DNA of 64,000 bases from an uncultured Oscillospiraceae bacterium (GTDB lineage: Bacteria; Bacillota; Clostridia; Oscillospirales; Acutalibacteraceae): contig UQWL01000003.1 of the NCBI GenBank assembly GCA_900544715.1, positions 1 through 64,000 on the forward strand, in the 5' to 3' direction. Positions 26,359-34,614 of the stretch are shown here, in pieces (position 1 is the first letter of the stretch; the number at the start of each line of letters is the position of its first letter). The notes beneath the pieces are model-generated. The model had not been told where the DNA came from. It did no database searches and was given only the letters and a program-made list of their open reading frames with translations. The position numbers were made by a program, and so were the translations under genes.

Positions 26359-27663
26359 ATGGATTATACAACACAGATGGACGCGGCGCGAAGAGAAATC
26401 CTGACAGAGCAGCTGCGCGCCGTTGCAGCAGAGGAGAAAATGGAGGTGGAACGGCTGCGCGAGCTGGTCGCGAAGGGGCAGGCGGTCATTCCGGCGAATA
26501 AAAATCACGCCTGCCTCAAGCCCTGCGGCATTGGGCGCGCATTGCGCACAAAGATCAATGTGAATCTCGGCGTCTCCAGGGACTGCCTTGACCTGGATGA
26601 AGAGTTCAAAAAGGTAGAAGCCGCCGTTGCAATGGGGGCGGAGGCAATCATGGATTTGAGCTCCTTCGGCGATACGAAAGCCTTCCGCCAAAAGCTCGTC
26701 CACGATTGTACGGCTGTGCTGGGCACAGTGCCGATTTACGATGCGGTGGTTTATTACAACAAGCCTTTAAAAACCATCACTTCGGATGAGTGGATCGATG
26801 TGGTGCGCATGCATGCGCAGGAGGGCGTGGATTTTATGACGATCCACTGCGGCATCAACCGGGAGACAGCCCGCAAATTTAAGGAAAACAAGCGTCATAC
26901 CAATATTGTTTCGCGCGGTGGATCCATCATCTTTGCCTGGATGGAGCTGACAGGGGAGGAAAACCCGTTCTACGCGCGCTTTGATGAAATCTTGGAGATC
27001 TGCCGGGAATACGATGTGACCCTGAGCCTTGGCGATGCCTGCCGTCCAGGCAGTATTGCGGATGCGGGCGATATTCCACAGATTGAGGAGCTGGTTACCC
27101 TGGGTGAACTGACGCAGCGGGCGTGGAAACGGGATGTGCAGGTGATGATCGAGGGCCCCGGCCATATGCCGCTGAATCAGATTCGAGCGAATATGGAGAT
27201 TGAGCAGACGGTCTGCAAGGGCGCGCCCTTTTATGTGCTCGGCCCGTTGGTGACGGATGTGGCGCCCGGTTACGACCATATTACCAGTGCCATCGGCGGC
27301 GCAATCGCGGCTACCTATGGCGCCTCCTTCCTGTGTTATGTAACGCCTGCCGAGCACCTGCGGCTGCCGACAGTGGAGGATGTAAAGGAGGGGATCATCG
27401 CCTCCAAAATTGCCGCCCACGCGGCGGATCTCGCCAAGGGCCTGCCCGGCGCGGACGAATGGGATTACCAGATGAGCGAGGCCAGGAGGAATCTTGACTG
27501 GGAGCGGCAGTTTTCTCTGGCAATTGATCCGGAAAAAGCGCGCGCCTACCGCGCGCAGAGCACGCCGGAGCGGAAGGATACCTGCACGATGTGCGGAAAG
27601 ATGTGCGCGGTGCGCAATATCAACAAAATCCTGCGCGGCGAAGATGTCGACATCATGGACTGA
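26359..27663 (+). CDS. thiC: Phosphomethylpyrimidine synthase ThiC
   Basis: ThiC is a radical SAM enzyme that converts aminoimidazole ribotide into HMP phosphate, the pyrimidine half of thiamine. The 434-aa protein has the core segments KINVNLGVS, EAIMDLSSFGD, FMTIHCGINRETA, SRGGSIIFAWM and QVMIEGPGHMPLNQI. The C-terminal cluster motif is CTMCGKMC, which holds the 4Fe-4S cluster. The start is ATG 26359 behind AGGAGG; the frame opens 18 bp earlier at a GTG that overlaps this site. This is the short bacterial form lacking the long N-terminal domain. It is the first gene behind the TPP riboswitch. Confidence 0.96.
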   Translation: MDYTTQMDAARREILTEQLRAVAAEEKMEVERLRELVAKGQAVIPANKNHACLKPCGIGRALRTKINVNLGVSRDCLDLDEEFKKVEAAVAMGAEAIMDLSSFGDTKAFRQKLVHDCTAVLGTVPIYDAVVYYNKPLKTITSDEWIDVVRMHAQEGVDFMTIHCGINRETARKFKENKRHTNIVSRGGSIIFAWMELTGEENPFYARFDEILEICREYDVTLSLGDACRPGSIADAGDIPQIEELVTLGELTQRAWKRDVQVMIEGPGHMPLNQIRANMEIEQTVCKGAPFYVLGPLVTDVAPGYDHITSAIGGAIAATYGASFLCYVTPAEHLRLPTVEDVKEGIIASKIAAHAADLAKGLPGADEWDYQMSEARRNLDWERQFSLAIDPEKARAYRAQSTPERKDTCTMCGKMCAVRNINKILRGEDVDIMD

Positions 27664-27680
27664 GAAAGGGAGAATGCAAT

Positions 27681-28499
27681 ATGTTTGGAGAAAAGCTTGA
27701 AAAAGTACGGGAAACGTCGCCCCTGATCCACAATATCACCAACTATGTGACCGCCAACGACTGTGCGAATATCCTGCTCGCCTGCGGAGCGTCCCCCACG
27801 ATGGCGGACGATGCATCCGAGGTGGAGGAGATCACCACGATCAGCAATGCGCTCAATATCAACATCGGGACGTTGAACGCTATGGTGACGGGCATGTTCC
27901 TCGCTGGGAAAAAGGCAAACGAGCTCGGCCGCCCCGTCGTGTTGGATCCGGTCGGCGCGGGCGCATCCCGGCTGCGGACGGATACAGCATGTAGGCTGAT
28001 TGATGAAATCCGTTTTACTGTCATCCGGGGCAATATCTCTGAGATCAAGACCCTTGCCTCCGGCTCCGGCACGACAAAGGGCGTGGACGCAGACGCGGCG
28101 GATATCGTAACGGAGGATACGCTCGATTCAACCGTGGCCTTCGTCAAGACCTTTGCAGCCAAAACGGGTGCAGTGATCGCTGTAACCGGCGCGATCGATC
28201 TGGTATCGGATGCAGAGCGTACATTTGTCATTCGCAACGGCCGGCCCATGATGGGCCGCGTTACCGGCACGGGCTGCATGCTCTCCGCCATGACCGCCGC
28301 CTATCTGGCCGCAAACCCGGGTGCTGCGCTGGAGGCTGCCGCGGCTGCTGTGTGCGCCATGGGCGTATGCGGGGAGATCGCTTTGGAACGGCTGCAGGAG
28401 GGGGAAGGAAACGCCACCTACCGCAACCGCCTGATCGACGCAATTTATCATCTGGACGCACATACGCTGGAAGGAAGGGCGCGCTATGAAATTCGATAA
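27681..28499 (+). CDS. thiM: Hydroxyethylthiazole kinase ThiM
   Basis: ThiM phosphorylates the thiazole alcohol (HET) for salvage. The 272-aa ribokinase-like protein shows SPLIHNITNYVTANDCAN, the VVLDPVGAGASRLR segment, the region IRGNISEI, and the C-terminal catalytic GRVTGTGCMLSAM with its Gly-Thr-Gly-Cys motif. The start ATG 27681 has AAAGGGAGAA upstream. The end overlaps thiE by 14 bp. Since no thiazole-synthesis gene (thiG, thiS, thiH) lies in the operon, salvage through ThiM is probably the source of thiazole here. Confidence 0.95.
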   Translation: MFGEKLEKVRETSPLIHNITNYVTANDCANILLACGASPTMADDASEVEEITTISNALNINIGTLNAMVTGMFLAGKKANELGRPVVLDPVGAGASRLRTDTACRLIDEIRFTVIRGNISEIKTLASGSGTTKGVDADAADIVTEDTLDSTVAFVKTFAAKTGAVIAVTGAIDLVSDAERTFVIRNGRPMMGRVTGTGCMLSAMTAAYLAANPGAALEAAAAAVCAMGVCGEIALERLQEGEGNATYRNRLIDAIYHLDAHTLEGRARYEIR

Positions 28500-29127
28500 G
28501 CGGGATTTATTGCTTTACGCGGTGACAGACCGCTCCTGGCTGGGAGAAAAAACACTTTCCCAGCAGGTGGAGGAAGCGCTTCAGGGCGGTGTGACGATGC
28601 TGCAGCTGCGGGAAAAGGATTTGAAGCAAGATGCCTTTCTTGAGGAGGCGTTCGCGGTGAAGGCCCTGTGCAGACGCTTCGGCGTCCCATTTCTGATCGA
28701 CGATGACGTATCCCTTGCCCTCCGCTGCGGCGCGGACGGCGTCCATGTAGGGCAGAGCGATATGGAGGCGGGCGAAGTGCGAGCCAGAATCGGCCCGGAT
28801 AAAATCCTGGGCGTATCCGCACAGACGGTTTCCCAAGCGCTTTTGGCGCAGGAAGCGGGCGCGGACTATCTCGGCGTCGGCGCAGTATTCTCCACATCGA
28901 CAAAGCTGGATGCGGATACCGTGTCTTTTGATACGCTACGGGAGATCTGCGCAGCGGTAGATATTCCGGTCGTGGCAATCGGCGGAATCAACACGGAGAA
29001 TCTTTTGGAGCTGTCCGGCAGCGGGATTGCCGGCGTTGCCGTCGTGTCGGCTATTTTTGCGGCGCCTTCCCCGCAGGCCGCAGCGCACCGGCTGCATGTG
29101 CTTGCGCAGAAAGCGACACAGGGCTAA
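28486..29127 (+). CDS. thiE: Thiamine phosphate synthase ThiE
   Basis: ThiE joins HMP pyrophosphate with thiazole phosphate to make thiamine monophosphate. The 213-aa TIM barrel has YAVTDRSWL, GVTMLQLREKDL, PFLIDDDVSLALRCGADGVHVGQSD and DYLGVGAVFSTSTK, then VAIGGINTENL near the C terminus. These correspond to the diphosphate and Mg sites of the family. It overlaps thiM and is followed closely by a HAD phosphatase gene, all in the riboswitch-controlled operon. Confidence 0.95.
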   Translation: MKFDKRDLLLYAVTDRSWLGEKTLSQQVEEALQGGVTMLQLREKDLKQDAFLEEAFAVKALCRRFGVPFLIDDDVSLALRCGADGVHVGQSDMEAGEVRARIGPDKILGVSAQTVSQALLAQEAGADYLGVGAVFSTSTKLDADTVSFDTLREICAAVDIPVVAIGGINTENLLELSGSGIAGVAVVSAIFAAPSPQAAAHRLHVLAQKATQG

Positions 29128-29152
29128 AAGAAAAGCCATAAGGAGAAGACTT

Positions 29153-29803
29153 ATGAACATAGCCGGAGCAATATTTGATATGGATGGTACCTTGCTAGAT
29201 TCCATGCCGATTTGGGATCGGGTGGGCATTGATTATCTCGCCGGGCTCGGCATCCGCGCGCGCCCGGATCTGCCGGAGCGGCTCCTGACGATGTCGATGC
29301 GGCAGGCGGCGGCCTATTTTCGCTCCGACTACGGAGTGATCCTGCCGGAAGCGGAGATTATAGATGGAATCAACGCGCGGATTGAGGCTTTCTATCAGGA
29401 AACAGCGCCCGCGAAGGATGGCGTCGTGGACTTTTTGCGGGCGCTTCAGCAGAGAGGGATCAAAATGTGCGTGGCCACGGCGACGGACCGCCCTCTGGCG
29501 GAGGCGGCGCTGCGGCGCACGGGCCTGCTTGGATTTTTCTCCTTCCTCCTTACCTGCACGGAGGCGGGCACCGGCAAGGATTGCCCGGAGATTTTTATGC
29601 TGGCACAGGAGAAGTTGGGCACGCCGCGGGAGCGGACGCTCGTATTCGAGGATGCGCTCTACGCCATCCAGACAGCAAAAAAGGCGGGGTTCCCGGTTGC
29701 AGCCGTTTATGACGAGTCCTCTCGCGCAGACCAAGAGCAGATCAGGGCAATTGCGGATTATTATTTGCCGTCTCTTTCCGGCGCAGAGGAGGCCTTGCTG
29801 TGA
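29153..29803 (+). CDS. HAD-superfamily phosphatase in the thi operon
   Basis: This 216-aa HAD subfamily IA hydrolase has motif I AIFDMDGTLLDS with the nucleophile Asp and acid/base Asp, a helical cap (about 18-80), motif II in CVATATDRP, Lys in the GTGKDCPE segment, and motif IV FEDALYAIQTA. Relatives act on sugar phosphates such as beta-phosphoglucomutase substrates, or as general phosphatases. Its position between thiE and thiD, with a GTGA overlap to thiD, suggests a thiamine-linked role such as dephosphorylating thiamine phosphate or a precursor, but this is inference. The start is ATG 29153 with AAGGAGAAG upstream. Confidence 0.85.
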   Translation: MNIAGAIFDMDGTLLDSMPIWDRVGIDYLAGLGIRARPDLPERLLTMSMRQAAAYFRSDYGVILPEAEIIDGINARIEAFYQETAPAKDGVVDFLRALQQRGIKMCVATATDRPLAEAALRRTGLLGFFSFLLTCTEAGTGKDCPEIFMLAQEKLGTPRERTLVFEDALYAIQTAKKAGFPVAAVYDESSRADQEQIRAIADYYLPSLSGAEEALL

Positions 29804-30606
29804 AAACGGTGCTGACAATCGCCGGATCAGACCCGAGCGGCGGAGCGGGCATTCAGGCGGATATCAAAACGATCACTGCCCACGGCCTCTATGCGATGAG
29901 CGCAATCACTGCGCTGACCGTGCAGAATACGCTGGGCGTTTCCACGGTGGAGGCGATCCCTGCTGATCTCGTCGCGCGGCAAATCGGCTGCGTGTTTGAG
30001 GATATCCGGCCGGATGCGGTCAAAATTGGCATGCTCTGCAATGCCGGTATCGTCGGGGCGGTGGCACAGGAGCTTTCCCATCATCAAGCGGAGTGCGTTG
30101 TCATTGACCCGGTGCTGATCTCTACGAGCGGGCACAGGCTGCTTGACCCGGAGGCGGTGCAGCGGATGAAGCGGGAGCTGTTTCCGCTGGCGCAGCTCAT
30201 CACGCCGAACCTGCCGGAGGCGGAAGCTCTTTGCGGGATGTGCGTACGCAATGAAGCAGAGATGGAGCGCGCCGCACGGCTGCTCTCGGAGCAGACGGGG
30301 GCGGCGGTGCTCCTTAAGGGGGGCCATCTTGCCGGGGCGGCGGACGATTTGCTGATCGAAAACGGGGAACCCTATTGGTTCCCGGGCCGAAGGGTGGAAA
30401 ACCCCAATACGCACGGCACTGGATGCACGCTCTCCTCCGCGATTGCATGCGGTTTGGCGCAGGGGAAGCGCCTGCCGGAGAGCATCCAGCAGGCAAAGGC
30501 TTACTTGACCGGCGCGCTGGAAGCCGGCCTGCGGCTAGGCAATGGCAATGGGCCGCTGAATCATATGTATCAAATTGAGACGCTTGGAATCAATGAAAAA
30601 GCATAG
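29800..30606 (+). CDS. thiD: Bifunctional HMP kinase / HMP-phosphate kinase ThiD
   Basis: ThiD phosphorylates hydroxymethylpyrimidine twice to give HMP-PP for ThiE. The 268-aa ribokinase-fold enzyme has TIAGSDPSGGAGIQADIKT at the N terminus, AVKIGMLCN, VVIDPVLISTSG, LITPNLPEAEAL and the anion-hole motif NTHGTGCTLSSAIA. The start is a GTG at 29800 that overlaps the HAD stop (GTGA), preceded by GAGGAGG. It is the last gene of the thi operon; a GC-rich hairpin follows. Confidence 0.95.
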   Translation: MKTVLTIAGSDPSGGAGIQADIKTITAHGLYAMSAITALTVQNTLGVSTVEAIPADLVARQIGCVFEDIRPDAVKIGMLCNAGIVGAVAQELSHHQAECVVIDPVLISTSGHRLLDPEAVQRMKRELFPLAQLITPNLPEAEALCGMCVRNEAEMERAARLLSEQTGAAVLLKGGHLAGAADDLLIENGEPYWFPGRRVENPNTHGTGCTLSSAIACGLAQGKRLPESIQQAKAYLTGALEAGLRLGNGNGPLNHMYQIETLGINEKA

Positions 30607-30609
30607 AGA

Positions 30610-30642
30610 TGCGCGGACCGCTCCCGGAGCGGCCCGCGCTGT
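30610..30642 (+). terminator. Terminator after thiD
   Basis: A long GC-rich hairpin with inner arms ccgctcc and cggagcgg ends the thi operon. The T run after it (gtcttt) is short. Confidence 0.55.
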
Positions 30643-30656
30643 CTTTCCCGGCAGCA

Positions 30657-30685
30657 TTGACATTCCGCTGCTGTAAACTTATAAT
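30657..30685 (+). promoter_or_regulatory. Consensus promoter of prfB
   Basis: A perfect TTGACA (30657-30662), 17-bp spacer and perfect TATAAT (30680-30685) lie 50 bp before the prfB start. This is the best sigma-A promoter in the window. Confidence 0.88.
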
Positions 30686-30734
30686 AAACTACGTATTGGC
30701 AAAGATAAATCTATATGGATTAAGGATGGATACG

Positions 30735-31859
30735 ATGATACAGTTTGAAGAACTTCGCCTGCAGCTGCTTGAGGATGAGGACGCCCTCAAGGAGCTTTCC
30801 TCTGCGCTTGGCCTGGAAGAAATGCGCAAAGAGGTGGCTACGCTGGAGGAGCAGACGGCGGCGGATGGATTTTGGGAGGATCTCGGCAACTCCCAAAAGG
30901 TGTTGCAGCGCGTGAGCATGCTGAAAAACCGGATTTCAGCTTATGAAACGCTGAAATCGGATTTTGACGACGCGCTTGTCATGATTGAATTGGCCGATGA
31001 AGAGGGCGACCTGGAGCTCCTGCCGGAGTGCCAGGAGAGCGTAAAAACAGTGAAAAAGGAGATCGAGGCCCAAACCCTGGCAACCCTGCTTAGCGGCGAA
31101 TTCGATTCCAAAAACGCCATTCTTACCTTCCATGCGGGAGCGGGCGGTACGGAGGCGCAGGATTGGGCGGAGATGCTGTTTCGTATGTATAACCATTGGG
31201 GCGAGCGCCATGGCTTTAAGGTGAGCACGCTCGATTTCCTCGACGGCGACGAGGCGGGCCTCAAATCCGCTGTGTTGCTGGTAGAGGGGCTCAATGCCTA
31301 TGGCTTTTTGCGCAGCGAGATGGGCGTGCACCGGCTGGTGCGGGTATCCCCCTTCGACTCTTCAGGCCGCAGGCACACCTCCTTTGCCTCCCTGGAGGTC
31401 ATGCCGGAAATCGACGACACCTTCGATGTGGAGATCAGCCCGGAGGATATCAAGATGGATGTTTACCGCGCGAGCGGCGCGGGCGGGCAGAAGGTCAACA
31501 AAACTTCCTCTGCCGTGCGCCTGACGCATATCCCCACGGGGATCGTCGTTTCCTGCCAGGTGGAGCGCAGCCAGCACCAAAACCGTGAGGTTGCAATGCG
31601 CATGCTCAAATCGAAGCTTGTGGAGATCAAGGAGCGCGAGCATCTGGATAAGATTGAGGATATCAAGGGCGATCAAAAAGAAATCGGCTGGGGCAGCCAG
31701 ATCCGCTCGTATGTGTTTATGCCCTATACGTTGGTCAAGGATCACCGCACGGGCTATGAAGCCGGCAATATCAACGCTGTAATGGATGGGGATCTGGACG
31801 GCTTTATCCATGCATATCTGAAAATGGAGTCGCTGGAAAGGCTCGAAAAGAAAAAATGA
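30735..31859 (+). CDS. prfB: Peptide chain release factor 2, without the usual programmed frameshift
   Basis: RF2 releases nascent chains at UGA and UAA. The 374-aa protein shows the helical N-terminal domain (ADGFWED), the stop-codon-reading SPF loop (RVSPFDSSGRRHTSFAS), and the catalytic GGQ motif in ASGAGGQKVNKTSSAVRLTH. The reading frame is continuous through the place (about codon 25) where many bacteria have an in-frame UGA and +1 shift, so no autoregulatory frameshift exists. The start is ATG 30735 (MIQFEEL), spaced from AAGGA at 30722-30726; ATG 30726 is too close. A consensus promoter precedes it. Confidence 0.93.
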   Translation: MIQFEELRLQLLEDEDALKELSSALGLEEMRKEVATLEEQTAADGFWEDLGNSQKVLQRVSMLKNRISAYETLKSDFDDALVMIELADEEGDLELLPECQESVKTVKKEIEAQTLATLLSGEFDSKNAILTFHAGAGGTEAQDWAEMLFRMYNHWGERHGFKVSTLDFLDGDEAGLKSAVLLVEGLNAYGFLRSEMGVHRLVRVSPFDSSGRRHTSFASLEVMPEIDDTFDVEISPEDIKMDVYRASGAGGQKVNKTSSAVRLTHIPTGIVVSCQVERSQHQNREVAMRMLKSKLVEIKEREHLDKIEDIKGDQKEIGWGSQIRSYVFMPYTLVKDHRTGYEAGNINAVMDGDLDGFIHAYLKMESLERLEKKK

Positions 31860-31888
31860 TAAACGCCGGAATGAGGCGGAGGATTTAA

Positions 31889-32599
31889 ATGAGAAACGGA
31901 AAGCGGCCTTCCTGGCTGCAAACAGCATCAAAGGGGAAAAAGCGTGTGCTTGCAGCGGTATGTAGTTTGCTGGTTTTGGGTGTGCTGTCCCCCTTCGTCA
32001 TCAATGGAATTGTGGTGGGCAATGCCCACCGGTATATCCTGGAGCCACAGGAAACGAAGCAGGTGGATGCAGATTGTGTGATCGCGTTGGGCGCAATGGT
32101 ATGGGGCAAGGATACGCTCAGCCATATGCTGGAGGACCGGGTGCTTGGCGCGATCGACGTTTACGAGCGCAGCGGCGCGAAAAAAATCCTGATGAGCGGG
32201 GATCATGGGCAAAAGGATTACGATGAAGTGAACGCCATGAAAAAATACGCGCTGGAAAAGGGCGTGGCAACGGACGACGTGTTTATGGATCATGCAGGCT
32301 TTTCTACTTATGAAACGATGTATCGCGCACGGGATGTGTTTCAGGCGAAAAAGGTAATCATCGTCACGCAGAAATACCACCTGTACCGCGCGGTTTATAT
32401 CGCACGGGCATTGGGGCTGGAGGCGTACGGCGTTGCCTCTGACCCAAGGCCATACAGCAGCATGGTTTATAACAACGCGCGGGAATTTCTCGCGCGTGTG
32501 AAGGATTTTTTCACGGCAATCGTGAAGCCGGAGCCGACGTATCTAGGAGAAGCGATCCCGATTAATGGAAGTGGGGCGCAGACGGATGATCAGGCTTGA
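31889..32599 (+). CDS. SanA/YdcF-family (DUF218) membrane-anchored protein
   Basis: The 236-aa protein has one N-terminal membrane helix (about 20-42), then a DUF218 domain facing outward: CVIALGAMVWG, LEDRVLGAIDVYERSGAKKILMSG, and the region TQKYHLYRAVYIARALG. In Enterobacteria the SanA member affects vancomycin exclusion at high temperature; DUF218 proteins in general may act on cell-envelope intermediates. It follows prfB by 29 bp and probably shares its transcript. A very strong terminator comes after. The biochemical activity is not established. Confidence 0.85.
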   Translation: MRNGKRPSWLQTASKGKKRVLAAVCSLLVLGVLSPFVINGIVVGNAHRYILEPQETKQVDADCVIALGAMVWGKDTLSHMLEDRVLGAIDVYERSGAKKILMSGDHGQKDYDEVNAMKKYALEKGVATDDVFMDHAGFSTYETMYRARDVFQAKKVIIVTQKYHLYRAVYIARALGLEAYGVASDPRPYSSMVYNNAREFLARVKDFFTAIVKPEPTYLGEAIPINGSGAQTDDQA

Positions 32600-32625
32600 C
32601 CGTAATTTATTTTGGATCGGGAAGA

Positions 32626-32671
32626 AAACCGCCGCAAATGCAACAATATGCATTTGCGGCGGTTTGTTTTT
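32626..32671 (+). terminator. Strong terminator after the prfB operon
   Basis: A perfect 17-bp stem (32626-32642 with 32649-32665) and 6-base loop are followed by a T-rich run. Confidence 0.9.
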
Positions 32672-32763
32672 ATGATAATGCAGCGACTACAGAGCAAAGG
32701 TGTCCAGCCTGACATCCTCTGCAAAGGGGGGGCTCGTGCCTGCCCGATTCAGAAAGCACGCGG

Positions 32764-33411
32764 CTATTTTTTGCCGTTTGGAGGGGCACCATTTTTTGAC
32801 CTCAGGGAAAATTTATTTTCCTCTCCCCGTGCCAGCCGCAGGATATTTTCCCAATGGCGAAGCATGATGAGCGCCCAGAGCAGAAAAGCAAGCGCAACAA
32901 GCGGCCAGTTGCCCCAGTCAAAGATCAGCGCCAAAAGCATAAAAAGCGCAGAACCGGCCATCGAAGCCACGGATATTATCTGAAACAGCAAGATCAGCAC
33001 AACGGCGGCAAGCGTGACGGCCAACCCATAAAGCGGGCGGATCATCCAAATCACGCCAAGCGACGCCGCAACGCCCTTGCCCCCCTTAAACCTTAAGAAT
33101 ACGGGAAAATCGTGACCCAACACCACAAACAGCGCACAAATGTAACCCCCAACCTCGCCCGCAATCCAGCGGCCAATCAGCACCCCAAGAATTCCTTTCA
33201 GCAGATCCCCCAAGAATGTGATCAGACCGGAGCTCAGGCCGAATACGCGCAGCATATTGGTGCTGCCCGCATTGCCGCTGCCGTGATTTCGCACGTCGTC
33301 TTTGTATTTCAGGCGGCTGATAATTACCGCAAACTGGACGTTGCCCAGCAGGTATCCCAGCGCAGCGCATGCCAAGTACAGAAGCCATGAATTCAAATCA
33401 GCTATTGTCAC
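32764..33411 (-). CDS. plsY: Glycerol-3-phosphate acyltransferase PlsY
   Basis: PlsY transfers the acyl group from acyl-phosphate to glycerol-3-phosphate, the first step of phospholipid synthesis in most Gram-positive bacteria. The 215-aa multi-pass protein shows the conserved loops: GYLLGNVQFAVIISR, the motif HGSGNAGSTNMLRVFG, and the acyl-phosphate loop FLRFKGGKGVAASLG. The C-terminal HWENILRLARGEENKF matches the usual HRENIKRLL-GTE tail. It stands alone on the minus strand, convergent with the prfB operon; about 170 bp without a gene separate it from trpS. Confidence 0.95.
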   Translation of the reverse strand: MTIADLNSWLLYLACAALGYLLGNVQFAVIISRLKYKDDVRNHGSGNAGSTNMLRVFGLSSGLITFLGDLLKGILGVLIGRWIAGEVGGYICALFVVLGHDFPVFLRFKGGKGVAASLGVIWMIRPLYGLAVTLAAVVLILLFQIISVASMAGSALFMLLALIFDWGNWPLVALAFLLWALIMLRHWENILRLARGEENKFSLRSKNGAPPNGKK

Positions 33412-33585
33412 TACCTCCTAGTTTGCATCTGCAGAACAGGCACAAAAAATGATGGAAAAAAGCCTGCGCGTTATGCCAGAAGCAAGGATTCCGCGATTCC
33501 AATGGGCCCTTGCCGAAGAGTCTATCCCCGATCAGCGTTTTACAGAGCGTCGCTGAACAGTCCTAAAACAGCATCTGCCAGGAGC

Positions 33586-34590
33586 TTACAGCACAAAGCC
33601 GACCTTTTTCATCACCTTATCCAGCGTGCGCTGGGAGATGCGCTGCGCGGCTTCTGCACCCTTTGCCGCACAGCTGCGGATATAGTCGAGATTGCCCATA
33701 TATTTATGGAAACGCTCCTGAACGGGCCGCAGCTCTTCAATGACCGCTTCAGCGACCGCGATTTTAAAATCGCCATAGCCCTTGCCCTCAAATTCCGCCT
33801 CAATCTGCGCCATTGGCTTGCCGGTGCAGCAGCTGTAAATCCCCATGAGGTTGTTGATCCCGCCGCGCCCCTCTTCATAAGCCACGCGGGCCTCGGAATC
33901 CGTAACGGCGCGCTTGCATTTCCGCAGGATAACGTCCGGCGAGTCGAGCATGGAGATAAAGCCGTTGACATTCGAATCGGATTTGCTCATCTTCTTCTCC
34001 GGCTCCTGCAGGGACATCACACGCGCGCCCTCCTTGCCGATATAGGGCTCGGGAATCGTAAACACATTGCCGTAAATGCCGTTGAAGCGGCCCGCGATAT
34101 CGCGGGTGATCTCCAGATGCTGCTTTTGGTCTGCGCCGACAGGGACAAAATCCGCCTGATAGAGCAGAATATCCGCCGCCATGAGGACCGGATAGGCGAA
34201 AAGGCCAACGTTGACATTGTCCGCATGCTGTGCGGATTTATCCTTAAACTGCGTCATGCGCGACATCTCGCCGAACTGGGTATAGCAGTTGAGCACCCAG
34301 GCAAGCTGCGCATGAGTTGGCACCTGGCTCTGGATAAAGACGAGATTTTTCTCCGGATCCAGGCCGATGGCGAGCAGCAGGGCGTATAATTCGAGCGTGC
34401 GGTGGCGCAGGTCCGCCGGATTCTGCCGGACCGTGATCGCATGCAGATCCGCGACCGCGTAGGCGCAGTCGTATTCCTCTGACATGGAAACCCAGTTTTT
34501 CAGGGCCCCCAGATAATTGCCGAGCGTTGGGATGCCGCTGGGCTGGATCGCACTCAGGATTCGTTTTCTGCGTTCAGGCTGTTGTTCCAT
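33586..34590 (-). CDS. trpS: Tryptophanyl-tRNA synthetase
   Basis: TrpS charges tRNA-Trp. The class I Rossmann fold is marked by the HIGH-equivalent in SGIPTLGNYLGAL and the KMSKS loop PEKKMSKSDSN. Other family marks are YAVADLHAIT and QSQVPTHAQLAW. The 334-aa length is standard. The start is taken as ATG 34590; a GTG at 34605 in frame is also possible and has a GAAAG just before it. The gene lies 10-25 bp after an aminotransferase gene and is likely co-transcribed. No T-box leader is present, unusual for Firmicutes but explained by the operon position. Confidence 0.93.
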   Translation of the reverse strand: MEQQPERRKRILSAIQPSGIPTLGNYLGALKNWVSMSEEYDCAYAVADLHAITVRQNPADLRHRTLELYALLLAIGLDPEKNLVFIQSQVPTHAQLAWVLNCYTQFGEMSRMTQFKDKSAQHADNVNVGLFAYPVLMAADILLYQADFVPVGADQKQHLEITRDIAGRFNGIYGNVFTIPEPYIGKEGARVMSLQEPEKKMSKSDSNVNGFISMLDSPDVILRKCKRAVTDSEARVAYEEGRGGINNLMGIYSCCTGKPMAQIEAEFEGKGYGDFKIAVAEAVIEELRPVQERFHKYMGNLDYIRSCAAKGAEAAQRISQRTLDKVMKKVGFVL

Positions 34591-34614
34591 ACGTTTCGTC
34601 ACCACTTTCTAAAC

